Assembly: GCA_023461275.1 (NCBI GenBank)
Contig: JAEYMI010000078.1
Location: 1 to 30,927 of the forward strand
DNA: 30,927 nt
Direction: 5' to 3'
DNA from: Actinomycetes bacterium
GTDB lineage: Bacteria > Actinomycetota > Actinomycetes > Mycobacteriales > Mycobacteriaceae
Notes under the pieces: generated by a model
Seen by the model: the letters and a program-made list of their open reading frames with translations, nothing else
The model's database searches: none
What the model was told of the DNA's origin: nothing
In this document: one piece after another, positions 22,388 through 30,316 of the stretch
Layout of the letters: the number at the start of each line of letters is the position of its first letter
Numbering within the stretch: position 1 is the stretch's first letter
Position numbers and translations under genes: made by a program

Positions 22388-23049
22388 GAGCGCATCCAAT
22401 CAGGGGTGATGGGTAGTCCGTTGTGGTGGCGGTATTCCGCGATGGCCTTGAGGTTGTCGAGTTCGAGCTTGTGTCCGGCGGCGAACATGTCCCAGAAGTC
22501 ACCGACCCAAACCGGTCGGCCCTCGGGCGCGGTCTCCGGAAAGGGATTCTCGTCGTAGAACGGGTGGTGGCAGTTGTTCCACAGGACAACCGATCCGGGC
22601 TTGTTGAGCACCACCTGCGCGTCGACGACCCGCATCAAGTAGATCATCCACAGGTGTTTGCCCTGGTCCCAGGCGCAGTGGTAGTCGACGGTCATCGCGT
22701 CGGGGTTGACGATAGTTCTGGTGTAGATGTCGGTGTGATCACCGAGCCGGTCCTGCGCGAGCCACAAGCCGGGTCCGTCGGTCTCGGTGAAGCCTCGAAG
22801 GCTATAGGTCCACTCCTCCAACGATCTTGTGTCGCTGAGCCATTCGAAGAGTTCGCGGGGTGGCGCGTCGACGTAGTCCTGGACGGGACAGAAGTCACCG
22901 AAGATCTGTTCGTGCGGATACACCGACCGCAGCATGTCGACGATGATCGGCGTGGCGACCGGCCGCGGATGGGTCTCGATCCGGGTGAGCCCGGCCAGAT
23001 CTGTTGCGGCGTCGCCGAGGTCGGCGAGCGCAGGCAAAGTGCTTGTCAT
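22384..23049 (-). CDS. SRPBCC-fold (cyclase/hydratase-like) protein
   Basis: This 221-residue soluble protein has the START/SRPBCC pattern: a strand followed by APPRELFEWLSDTRSLEEW (helix after the first strand), then alternating strands (GLWLAQDRLGDHTDIYTRTI and TVDYHCAWDQGKHLWMIYLM) and a long C-terminal helix (FAAGHKLELDNLKAIAEYRH). Such folds bind hydrophobic ligands and include polyketide aromatases and cyclases. The ligand is not deducible. Many His and Trp residues line the second half. ATG 23049 forms an ATGA overlap with the ThDP enzyme stop; its own stop does the same with the next gene. Confidence 0.8.
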   Translation of the reverse strand: MTSTLPALADLGDAATDLAGLTRIETHPRPVATPIIVDMLRSVYPHEQIFGDFCPVQDYVDAPPRELFEWLSDTRSLEEWTYSLRGFTETDGPGLWLAQDRLGDHTDIYTRTIVNPDAMTVDYHCAWDQGKHLWMIYLMRVVDAQVVLNKPGSVVLWNNCHHPFYDENPFPETAPEGRPVWVGDFWDMFAAGHKLELDNLKAIAEYRHHNGLPITPDWMRS

Positions 23050-24809
23050 TGTGGACCTCTCGTGAGAAACGGTGCGAACGGTGGACATTCGTCAGGGTCG
23101 GTGTCGATCACCAGGCAGTTGGTGCCCGACGCGGCGAACAGTGCCGCGCAACCCTGCTCCACCTCTGAACGGTGCTGCGCGCGAACGACATCCAGACCAG
23201 GGAACAAGGCGGTGAGGCCGCCGGCGATATCGGCGGGCGCGAACCGGTTCACACTCGGCGTGCCCGGGAAGTACAGCTGCTCGCGGGTGACGCACATGCC
23301 GTGCGCGTTGTTGTTGAGCACGATCAGCGTCAACGGTGCTCGGTGTTCGATGGCGGTATGAATCTCCATGCCGTGCATGAGGAATGCGCCGTCACCGGCG
23401 ATCACCACCACCCGCTGCGGGTCGGGCGCCGCGGTCTCGGCGATCGCGCACCCGACGCCGGCCGCGATCCCGTAGCCCATGCCGCCCATCCCCAGGGCCA
23501 CGACGAACCGCTGCGCGCCGAACGGCAGATAATGGATGGCCGACGCTCCGGCGTTGCCCGCGTCGGCGAATACCGCTCGCACGCCGCCCAACTGGCTTCC
23601 GATCGCTTCGACTGCCACGCGCATCGGCACACCGGTCGGTGGTGTGTCGGAACGTCGCGGGCCCTCGGGCAGGTACTCGACGGTCACCGACGACCGCGAC
23701 GGCGATGGCGTGTCCCCGAGGTTCGTATCCCCGAGGTCCGTGTCCCCGAGTTCCGTGTCCCCGAGTTCCTTGATGAGCAGTTCCAGCGATCGCACGATGT
23801 CCCCGACAACCCGGCCGTCGACCCCGCCGAATCGCGGTGCATGGCTGCCGATGTGGACGACCTCGACCCCATCGGGCCTACTCCGGCCGAGTACGGCGTC
23901 GAGTCCGCCCCGGTCGGTTGCCGTCATCCGCGCGCCGATGGCCAGACACAGGCCGGCTTGCGCGATCGCCCGATGCGCCGACGGATGGCCCATCACGCCG
24001 GTCACCCCGCCGAAAGATGATTGATCAGAACATAATTCCCGCCCACCGGGTGATGCGACGACCGTCGCGCCCACGATCTCCGACAGCCGGGACACCTGCG
24101 GTCCGATCCGGCGTCGGGCCGCCTCTTCACCCACCCACAGGCAGATTCGACGACCGGCAGCGATCGCGTCGGTGATCCGTTGGGCCAGTTCGGCCACCGC
24201 GTCGGCGTCGGCGTCCGCTTCGATATCGGTGTCCTCCACTGTCGAGGCGTTCCATCCGACAACCGCCGACGGTTGCGTGGTCATCGTCTGTTTCTGAATG
24301 TCCTTGGGAATCACCAAGACCGCGGGCAGGTCGGCACGCAGCGTGCTGATCGCGACGTCCAGCGCAGCGGGCAGTTCGTCGGCGGACCCGACCACCGAGA
24401 CCGAGCCACTCACCCCACCCAACACTGCGGTGAGGTCGATGGTGTCCGGCGGCGACAGCATGTCCTGGAAGCCGCCACGCCCGACCATCGTGGTCGGCGC
24501 GGTACCGATGATGGCCAGAACCGGCACTCTGCTGTCGTACGATTCAGCCAGTGCGGGAACGACATTCATCGCACCTCCGCCAGACGTCGTCACCACGACC
24601 CCCGGCTCACCGCCCAGGCGGGCCACCCCGTCGGCCATGGCGCCCGCCCCGAACTCGTGTTTGGCAACCACCGGCGTGATTCCCGGCGTGCGCACCGCCG
24701 CGTCGTAGACGTCCTCGATATTCGCGCCGTGCACGCCGAACAGTGTCATCACACCGAGCTGGCGCAGGGCACCGACAAGGTACTCGGCGGCGGTCATCTC
24801 AGTGGTCAC
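23046..24809 (-). CDS. ThDP-dependent enzyme, acetolactate synthase-like
   Basis: This 587-residue enzyme has the three-domain layout of the acetolactate synthase/pyruvate oxidase family. The N-terminal PYR domain holds the cofactor-activating Glu E52 in VVAKHEFGAGAMADG. The central domain is at about 190-345. The C-terminal PP domain has GDG at 472-474 and NNN at 499-501 (GDG-x24-NN), which binds Mg-ThDP. These enzymes decarboxylate 2-oxo acids and often ligate the product to a second carbonyl. No regulatory ilvN follows and the partners are unlike branched-chain genes, so a dedicated 2-oxo acid decarboxylase or carboligase is more likely (inference). Four LGDT repeats lie at about 347-366. 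It is first in the operon. The start is GTG 24809, with ATG 24797 possible. Confidence 0.93.
   Translation of the reverse strand: MTTEMTAAEYLVGALRQLGVMTLFGVHGANIEDVYDAAVRTPGITPVVAKHEFGAGAMADGVARLGGEPGVVVTTSGGGAMNVVPALAESYDSRVPVLAIIGTAPTTMVGRGGFQDMLSPPDTIDLTAVLGGVSGSVSVVGSADELPAALDVAISTLRADLPAVLVIPKDIQKQTMTTQPSAVVGWNASTVEDTDIEADADADAVAELAQRITDAIAAGRRICLWVGEEAARRRIGPQVSRLSEIVGATVVASPGGRELCSDQSSFGGVTGVMGHPSAHRAIAQAGLCLAIGARMTATDRGGLDAVLGRSRPDGVEVVHIGSHAPRFGGVDGRVVGDIVRSLELLIKELGDTELGDTDLGDTNLGDTPSPSRSSVTVEYLPEGPRRSDTPPTGVPMRVAVEAIGSQLGGVRAVFADAGNAGASAIHYLPFGAQRFVVALGMGGMGYGIAAGVGCAIAETAAPDPQRVVVIAGDGAFLMHGMEIHTAIEHRAPLTLIVLNNNAHGMCVTREQLYFPGTPSVNRFAPADIAGGLTALFPGLDVVRAQHRSEVEQGCAALFAASGTNCLVIDTDPDECPPFAPFLTRGPQ
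23710..23769 (-). repeat. 15-bp tandem repeat, four units, inside ThDP gene
   Basis: Four 15-bp units of the type GTGTCCCCGAGTTCC (plus-strand reading) encode repeated L-G-D-T-x. Two adjacent units are identical, pointing to recent slippage. They lie in the linker before the C-terminal PP domain, where length changes should be tolerated. Confidence 0.85.
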
Positions 24810-24989
24810 ACATCACACCCTGCCCGTATCGACCTGAAGGACCGCTGAAAACCGATGCTGGTCGGATACGACGAGCCCGGCTTACGATTACTCGGGCGAC
24901 GTCCACCACGAGCCCAGCATACTGCGCGGATTTCGTCGCCCACCGCGCCCGGAGAAAGTCGTCTCACCACGTCCAGCGAGCAGCCCATC
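24810..24989. promoter_or_regulatory. Divergent control region of the operon and kinase gene
   Basis: This 180-base gap separates the ThDP enzyme gene (minus) from the histidine kinase gene (plus). TACGAT (24883-24888) could be a plus-strand -10 box. TTTTCA and GATACG on the minus strand are a weak promoter candidate. No clear direct repeat for an OmpR-type regulator was found by eye. Confidence 0.35.
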
Positions 24990-26570
24990 ATGCACCAGAG
25001 CCAGCCATCACCAGAGCGTCGGCCGGGTCGATTCAGCGGCGTGCGTGCCCGATCAACGCTGATCGCAGCCGTTGTGGTCGCGGTCGCGCTGATCGCGGGT
25101 GCCGCGGTCACGTTGTTCATGCTGCACCGGGCCAACAACGACGCGATGTACCAATCCACCGGGCGGCAGGCCTTCCAGATCGCCACCGCCATCAACAACC
25201 ACGGGCCGGCCGGAGTCGATCCCGACGACCTCGCTCCCGGCGCCGGCGTCGACATCATCCAGGTCATCGACGCGGCACATCGGGTGGTGGCGCGATCGCC
25301 GGGAGCGCCGTCGGTTCCGCTGACCACCACGGTTCCGTCACCGCCGGACTCCTATCGCTACCTCGACGACGTCGTCGTGCCCCATACCTCAGATGAGTTC
25401 TGCGCGACCGTGTTCGGCGCCGAGTACCGCGATCAGTACTTCACCGTGATCGCGTTGGAGCGTGCGTCGCCGATCCGGCACAGCGAGTTCATCACCGCGA
25501 TCCTGTTCGCCATCGAGTTCCCGATCATGGTCGCGATCGCCGCACTGGGGGTGTACCTGCTGGTCGGCAAGGCATTGCGGCCCGTTTCCCAGATCACCGC
25601 TCAGGTCACCGAAATCAGCCAGACCGAGCTGAACAGCCGCGTGCCGGTGCCACAGTCCGACGACGAGATCCACGACCTCGCGGTCACCATGAACGACATG
25701 ATGTCGCGCCTGGAATCCGGACGCGACGCCCAGCTGCGGTTCGTCGGCGACGCCTCCCACGAATTGCGCAGCCCACTCACGACGCTGGTCGGCATCCTCG
25801 ACCTCGCCGACGACACCGATTCCGAGATCGACGTCGCGACCACCCGCGCCATCCTGCTCCCCGAGGCCAGGCGCATGCAGTCGATGATCGAGGATCTGCT
25901 GCTGCTGGCCAAGGCCGACGAGCACGGCATACGGCTGCGGCGCGAGTCGATCGACCTCGACGACCTCGTCGGTGCGGAGGTGGCACGCCTGCGCACCCTG
26001 GGCACCGCTCGCGTACACAGCCGGGTGGTCCCGGCCCGCATCGTCGGCGACCCCGACAGCCTGACCCGTGCGCTGCGCAATCTCACCGACAACGCGGTCC
26101 GCCATACGAAGTCGGCGGTGTGGCTGACGATGCGGACCACCGGTGACACCACAACGGTGACGGTCGCCGACGACGGACCGGGCGTCCCTCGAGAACATCG
26201 CAGTCGAATCTTCGATCGGTTCGCCAGGATTGAGACCGATCGTCGCCAACAGGGCGGTGCCGGACTGGGATTGGCCATCGCAGCAGAGATCGTGCGTGCG
26301 CACGGCGGGGACCTGCGTGTCACCGACAGCGACACCGGTGGCGCGGCATTCGTACTGAGCCTGCCGGTCGCAGAGAACGACGAAACAGTCAGTCGCTCAC
26401 ACGATTCCGGTCAACTTTCCGGCACCCAGGACACCTGGCACACCACTCCAGAATTGCCTCATACCCAGGTGCCCCAAACCCCAGTGCCTCAAACCCGGTT
26501 GCCTCAAACCCCGGCAACCCAAACCCCGTCGGCTCAGGCCTCTTCGACTCAGGCCTCCGACAAGCGATAG
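24990..26570 (+). CDS. Sensor histidine kinase
   Basis: This 526-residue membrane kinase has a basic N-terminus, TM1 at about 22-46, an extracytoplasmic sensor of about 125 residues, and TM2 at about 170-192 (FAIEFPIMVAIAALGVYLLV). A HAMP linker follows (LRPVSQITAQ). The phosphorylated His is H257 in DASHELRSPLTTLVG. The catalytic domain shows NLTDNAVRHT (N box), DDGPGVP (G1) and GGAGLGLAIA (G2). The C-terminal ~37 residues are seven pentapeptide repeats rich in Pro, Gln and Thr, unusual for the family. It reads away from the ThDP operon and converges with the response regulator, overlapping it by 22 bp. ATG 24990 is chosen by the expected short head before TM1. Confidence 0.92.
   Translation: MHQSQPSPERRPGRFSGVRARSTLIAAVVVAVALIAGAAVTLFMLHRANNDAMYQSTGRQAFQIATAINNHGPAGVDPDDLAPGAGVDIIQVIDAAHRVVARSPGAPSVPLTTTVPSPPDSYRYLDDVVVPHTSDEFCATVFGAEYRDQYFTVIALERASPIRHSEFITAILFAIEFPIMVAIAALGVYLLVGKALRPVSQITAQVTEISQTELNSRVPVPQSDDEIHDLAVTMNDMMSRLESGRDAQLRFVGDASHELRSPLTTLVGILDLADDTDSEIDVATTRAILLPEARRMQSMIEDLLLLAKADEHGIRLRRESIDLDDLVGAEVARLRTLGTARVHSRVVPARIVGDPDSLTRALRNLTDNAVRHTKSAVWLTMRTTGDTTTVTVADDGPGVPREHRSRIFDRFARIETDRRQQGGAGLGLAIAAEIVRAHGGDLRVTDSDTGGAAFVLSLPVAENDETVSRSHDSGQLSGTQDTWHTTPELPHTQVPQTPVPQTRLPQTPATQTPSAQASSTQASDKR
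26454..26558 (+). repeat. 15-bp tandem repeat, seven units, at the kinase 3' end
   Basis: Units such as GTGCCTCAAACCCGG and TTGCCTCAAACCCCG encode LPHTQ, VPQTP, VPQTR, LPQTP, ATQTP, SAQAS and STQAS. The array runs into the region overlapped by the end of the convergent response regulator gene (26549). Similarity between units decays toward the 3' end. Confidence 0.85.
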
Positions 26571-27235
26571 CCCGCGCCGCGCACGGTCTCGATCGACCGC
26601 ACACCAAAGGGGGTGTCGATACGTTTACGAAGGTATCCGATGTAGACCTCGACGATGTTGTCGTCGCCTTCGTAGTTCTCGTCCCAAATCGACTGCAGAA
26701 TTTCATTTTTGGAGAGGACGGAGCCCTTGTTGCGGATCAGCAGCTCCAGAACGGAGTACTCGCGAGGTGTCAGGGTCACCTCGGCGCCCCCGCGGGTGAC
26801 GCGCCGCTGGGCGGGATCGAGTTCCAAAGTGCCGGCCTGCATCACCGCCGGCCGTTCGCGACTCTCGCGTCGAAGCAGCGCCCGCAGATGGGCTTTCAGC
26901 ACGACGACCGAGAACGGCTTGACCAGATAGTCGTCGGCGCCGTAGTCGAGAGCCTCGGCCTGGTCGTACTCCCCGTCCTTGGCGCTGAGCATCAGGATCG
27001 GGGTCCACACCGATTTGCTCCGCAGCTCCTGCACAACCCGAAACCCGTTGAGGCCGGGCAACATGATGTCCAGAACGATGGCATCGAAATCACCGTCGAC
27101 GGCACGCCACAGTCCGTCGACACCGTCGAAGGCGAGCACCACACTCCAGCCCTCACTGGCGAGCACCCGGCGGATCGTCTCGGCCGCGCGCTTGTCGTCG
27201 TCGACAACCAGAATCCGCACGTCTCGAGCTCCCAT
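26549..27235 (-). CDS. OmpR/PhoB-family response regulator
   Basis: This 228-residue protein has a receiver domain with acidic pocket VDDD (11-14), phospho-acceptor D56 in VLDIMLPG, SAKD (84-87) and K106 in DYLVKPFS. The winged-helix DNA-binding domain follows (about 130-228: LTPREYSVLELLIRNKGSVL, then NIVEVYIGYLRKRID and VRGAGYRL). It is the likely partner of the kinase at 24990-26570, although the two genes converge tail to tail rather than forming an operon. Its start lies only 29 bases from the P450 start on the other strand, so the two divergent genes may share a control region. Target genes are not evident from sequence. Confidence 0.93.
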   Translation of the reverse strand: MGARDVRILVVDDDKRAAETIRRVLASEGWSVVLAFDGVDGLWRAVDGDFDAIVLDIMLPGLNGFRVVQELRSKSVWTPILMLSAKDGEYDQAEALDYGADDYLVKPFSVVVLKAHLRALLRRESRERPAVMQAGTLELDPAQRRVTRGGAEVTLTPREYSVLELLIRNKGSVLSKNEILQSIWDENYEGDDNIVEVYIGYLRKRIDTPFGVRSIETVRGAGYRLSEA

Positions 27236-27252
27236 CGCTTGTCGTCGTTGTC

Positions 27253-27260
27253 AAAGGAGA
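27253..27260 (+). promoter_or_regulatory. Strong ribosome binding site of the P450 gene
   Basis: AAAGGAGA lies five bases before the ATG at 27265, one of the best Shine-Dalgarno matches in the window. The whole gap to the response regulator start is 29 bases, so the P450 promoter must lie at least partly inside that gene. Confidence 0.7.
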
Positions 27261-27264
27261 TCCC

Positions 27265-28623
27265 ATGCGCACCCGCACACTCACCCGACCCGAACCGACG
27301 TCGAGCCTACGCCCGGTACGCGGTCCGCGGGACTGGCCGCTGCGATCGGCCGCACGATTACAGTCCGATCCGTACGGCCTCGCCCAGGACCTGCGCCGCA
27401 ATTACGGTGATGTGTCATCGATTCGGGTGCTCGGCCGCGACGTGGTCATCGCCCAGGGACCCGAGGCCGCATGGCAACTCGTCCGCAATCACGGACGGAC
27501 GTTCGCCAACGCACCGGTGTACGACTTCGCGCTCGGACGGTTCTTCGAGCGAGGCATCCTGTTGATGGATTCAGCCGAACACCACCACCATCGACTGGTG
27601 ATGCAGCAGGCATTCACCAGCGACCGCCTCGCCGGCTATCAGGACCGGATGACGCCGCTCGTCGCCGACGCCCTCGACGCGATTCCACTCGGCGAGGGCG
27701 TCGACATGCGAACGGTGATGAAGTCCATCACCCTCGACGTCGCCTTGGAGGTCTTTGTCGGCGAGACACTTCCGAGATCGCAGGCCGATGAGATCAATCG
27801 TGCGTTCATCGATCTGATTGAGGCCGGCGGGTCACTCATCCGGTTCCGGCTACCGGGAGCCAAGTGGGACCGCGGCATTCGCGCGCGCCGCACGGTCGAC
27901 GACTTCTTCCGCTCCCTGCTTCCCGCCCGGCGCGCCGACCCCGGACCAGACCTGTTCTCGACCCTGTGTCACGCGCACGGACCCGACGGCGAAAAGCTTA
28001 GCGACGATGACGTTCTCGACCAGATGCGCTTCATGCTGTTCGCCGCCCACGACACCGCGACGATCGCGTTGACCGGCATGGCGTATCACCTCGGCATGCA
28101 CACCGAGTGGCAGGAGCGGGCCCGACGTGAAGTCCTCACCATGCCCGAGCGACTCGGCTACGACGACCTCGATGCGATGCCGACGATGGACCTGATCATG
28201 AAGGAAGCCCTGCGACTCCGGCCGCCGGTTCCGGCGATTCCGCGTGCGGCAGTGCGTGATACCGAGCTCTGCGGTCATTTCATCCCGGCCGGGACGTTCG
28301 TCGTGTCGCTGGTGGGCAGCAACCACCGGTTACCGGACGTGTGGCCGAATCCGGATGCGTTCGATCCGGAGCGCTTCGCCCCCGATCGCGCCGAGCAATC
28401 GGTACACCGGATGGCGTGGATGCCGTTTGGCGGTGGCGCGCACAAGTGCATCGGCATGTCGTTCGCGCGGATGGAGGCGTTCACCGTGATGCACGCGATG
28501 CTGCGCTCGATGAGCTGGTCGGTCCCGCCCGGTAGCGGCATGCATCGTCGGGACCAATCCCTCACCGACAATGCCGGATTCGACGCCGTGATAGAGAAAC
28601 TCGGTGCGCGGTTGAGCGGCTAG
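27265..28623 (+). CDS. Cytochrome P450
   Basis: This 452-residue haem monooxygenase is soluble, with no membrane anchor. The I-helix oxygen-binding motif is AAHDTATI (D263-T264), the K-helix ExxR is E314-A-L-R317 and the haem loop is FGGGAHKCIG with thiolate C395. All key residues are intact. It needs a ferredoxin and reductase, and neither is encoded nearby. An HHHH run in SAEHHHHRLVMQQAF is the C-helix region. The substrate is unknown. The setting beside the ThDP/KAS III operon and the two-component genes suggests tailoring of that pathway's product, but strand and distance do not prove it. It converges with the Fpg gene, with 4 bases between stops. Confidence 0.95.
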   Translation: MRTRTLTRPEPTSSLRPVRGPRDWPLRSAARLQSDPYGLAQDLRRNYGDVSSIRVLGRDVVIAQGPEAAWQLVRNHGRTFANAPVYDFALGRFFERGILLMDSAEHHHHRLVMQQAFTSDRLAGYQDRMTPLVADALDAIPLGEGVDMRTVMKSITLDVALEVFVGETLPRSQADEINRAFIDLIEAGGSLIRFRLPGAKWDRGIRARRTVDDFFRSLLPARRADPGPDLFSTLCHAHGPDGEKLSDDDVLDQMRFMLFAAHDTATIALTGMAYHLGMHTEWQERARREVLTMPERLGYDDLDAMPTMDLIMKEALRLRPPVPAIPRAAVRDTELCGHFIPAGTFVVSLVGSNHRLPDVWPNPDAFDPERFAPDRAEQSVHRMAWMPFGGGAHKCIGMSFARMEAFTVMHAMLRSMSWSVPPGSGMHRRDQSLTDNAGFDAVIEKLGARLSG

Positions 28624-28627
28624 CGAC

Positions 28628-29533
28628 CTACTTCAACAACCTCGACATCCGACGATCGGCGAGGATCTTTCCGCCGGTCTGACAGGTGGGACAGTACTGG
28701 AAGGAGCGGTCGGCAAAGGACACTTCGCGCACGGTATCTCCGCACACCGGACACGGCAGACCGGTACGCGCATGAACGCGCAGCCCGGTACGCTTCTCCC
28801 CCTTGAGTTTTGCCACCTGCAGACCCTCGAGACGACCGATCGCGCCACGCAGCACCTCACCGATGGCGTCGTAGAGCGCGTCGATCTGGCTCGCCGACAA
28901 CGCTTTCGACGACGCGAACGGTGAGAGCTTCGCGGTGTGCAGGATCTCGTCGGAGTAGGCGTTGCCGATCCCGGACATCACCCGCTGGTCGGTGAGCACA
29001 TTCTTGATCCGCGCCGTGGTGCCCGACAGGATCGAGGCCAACTCGTCACGACTCATCGCCAGCACGTCCGGGCCCAGCGTGGCGATCCGCTCGACCTCGG
29101 CGACATCACGCACGATCCACACCGCGAGCCGCTTCTGCGTCCCGGCCTCGGTGACGTCGAAGCCTTCTCCGCCACCGGCGCCGTCGGGCATGCCGCAGTG
29201 CACCCGCAGCGCGATCGGCCCCTTGCCGCCGGGGCGTGGCGGCGTGGCGGACAGACTGTCACTCCACCGCAGCCACCCGGCCCGCGACAAGTGGATGACC
29301 AGGTTGATCACCGGATCGTCAGGCGGGGTGTCCGGACCGGGCACCGTCGCGATGACCAGGTATTTTCCGATCCTGCCGACCGATTCGACGATGCGACCGA
29401 CCAGCGCGGTGTACGGCGGATCTGCGGTCTTCAGGACCGCCAGCGACGCCACGTCGACCCGCCGGATCGGAAAACCCGCGGCACGTCCGTCGACGTAATC
29501 GGCGATCGCCGCCACCTCAGGAAGCTCAGGCAT
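28628..29533 (-). CDS. Fpg/Nei-family DNA glycosylase
   Basis: This 301-residue base-excision repair enzyme removes oxidised bases and cuts abasic sites. After Met removal the catalytic N-terminal Pro of MPELPEV is exposed (P2, E3). The H2TH region contains VMSGIGNAYSDEILHTAKLSPF. The C-terminal zinc finger has C261, C264, C281 and C284 with TGGK as its tip. Substrate choice between the Fpg and Nei subgroups is not resolved. Position and strand relative to the SDR and pgi match Rv0944, apart from the 10-kb block between. ATG 29533 is fixed by the MPELPEV start. Confidence 0.94.
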   Translation of the reverse strand: MPELPEVAAIADYVDGRAAGFPIRRVDVASLAVLKTADPPYTALVGRIVESVGRIGKYLVIATVPGPDTPPDDPVINLVIHLSRAGWLRWSDSLSATPPRPGGKGPIALRVHCGMPDGAGGGEGFDVTEAGTQKRLAVWIVRDVAEVERIATLGPDVLAMSRDELASILSGTTARIKNVLTDQRVMSGIGNAYSDEILHTAKLSPFASSKALSASQIDALYDAIGEVLRGAIGRLEGLQVAKLKGEKRTGLRVHARTGLPCPVCGDTVREVSFADRSFQYCPTCQTGGKILADRRMSRLLK

Positions 29534-29558
29534 ACCTCCAGTGTGCTCTAGTAAGAGG

Positions 29559-30299
29559 ATGATCTCCCGTCTTTCCGACGCCGAGCTGGCCGCGCGCATC
29601 GCGCAAGGTGCCGGCGAAGTGCTGGTGGGCGTCCGACACGGCGAGCTGATCACCGGCCGCCACCTCGGCGACGTCGGCGACGCGATGGCTCAGGCGTGGA
29701 TTTCGACGGTCTTGGCGCGGCACCGCCCGCGGGATGCGGTGCTCTCCGAGGAGGCCGACGACGTCGGTGACCGCGCCTCCGCGTCGCGGGTATGGATCAT
29801 CGATCCACTCGACGGCACCACCGAGTTCGCTTCCGGCACCGCCGATTGGGCGGTACACGTGGCGCTGACCGAGAGCGGCGCGGTCACCGCGTCGGCGGTG
29901 TCACTGCCCGCCACCGGAGAGTTGTTCCGTTCGGATACCGTGACCGCACCCACCGACACTCTCAGCGGCGTGATGGCCGCGTCGAAGTACGGCGGCTCCT
30001 ACGAAAGTGTCTACGTGGCACGACGATTGGGGCTGAAGATGCGCGGCATCGGATCGGCCGGCGCCAAGGCGATGGCCGTGGTGCGCGGTAGCGCCGACGC
30101 CTATGTGCACGCGGGCGGGCAGTACGAGTGGGACAACTGCGCGCCGGTCGGCGTCGCGTTGGCAGCCGGTCTGCATTGCAGCAGGCTTGACGGTTCGCCC
30201 ATCGTCTACAACCAGCCGGAGCCATACATGCCCGACTTCGTGATCTGCCGATCGGAGTTGGCCGAGCCGATGCTCGCCGCCCTCGGCGAGGTGTGGTGA
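29559..30299 (+). CDS. CysQ-type 3'-phosphoadenosine 5'-phosphate phosphatase
   Basis: This 246-residue member of the inositol monophosphatase superfamily resembles mycobacterial CysQ (Rv2131c), which dephosphorylates PAP/PAPS from sulfate assimilation. Metal-binding motifs are LSEEAD (E64, E65) and IDPLDGTTEF (D82, D85). GSAGAKAMAV and HAGGQYEWDNCAP (Trp-Asp near residue 200) complete the active site. The start is uncertain: ATG 29559 gives MISRLSDAELAARIA, aligned with the CysQ N-terminus, while GTG 29541 is six codons upstream. It diverges from the Fpg gene with fewer than 30 bases between starts. Confidence 0.92.
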   Translation: MISRLSDAELAARIAQGAGEVLVGVRHGELITGRHLGDVGDAMAQAWISTVLARHRPRDAVLSEEADDVGDRASASRVWIIDPLDGTTEFASGTADWAVHVALTESGAVTASAVSLPATGELFRSDTVTAPTDTLSGVMAASKYGGSYESVYVARRLGLKMRGIGSAGAKAMAVVRGSADAYVHAGGQYEWDNCAPVGVALAAGLHCSRLDGSPIVYNQPEPYMPDFVICRSELAEPMLAALGEVW

Positions 30300-30316
30300 C
30301 GGCGGTTTGGTGTCGC

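Noticed and set aside
23710..23769. CRISPR-like short repeats
   Set aside because: The units are contiguous 15-bp in-frame repeats without spacers; no cas genes are present.
23046..24809. Catalytic subunit of branched-chain acetolactate synthase (ilvB)
   Set aside because: No ilvN or ilvC follows, and the gene is coupled to SRPBCC, KAS III-like and aminotransferase genes, so a dedicated pathway enzyme fits better.
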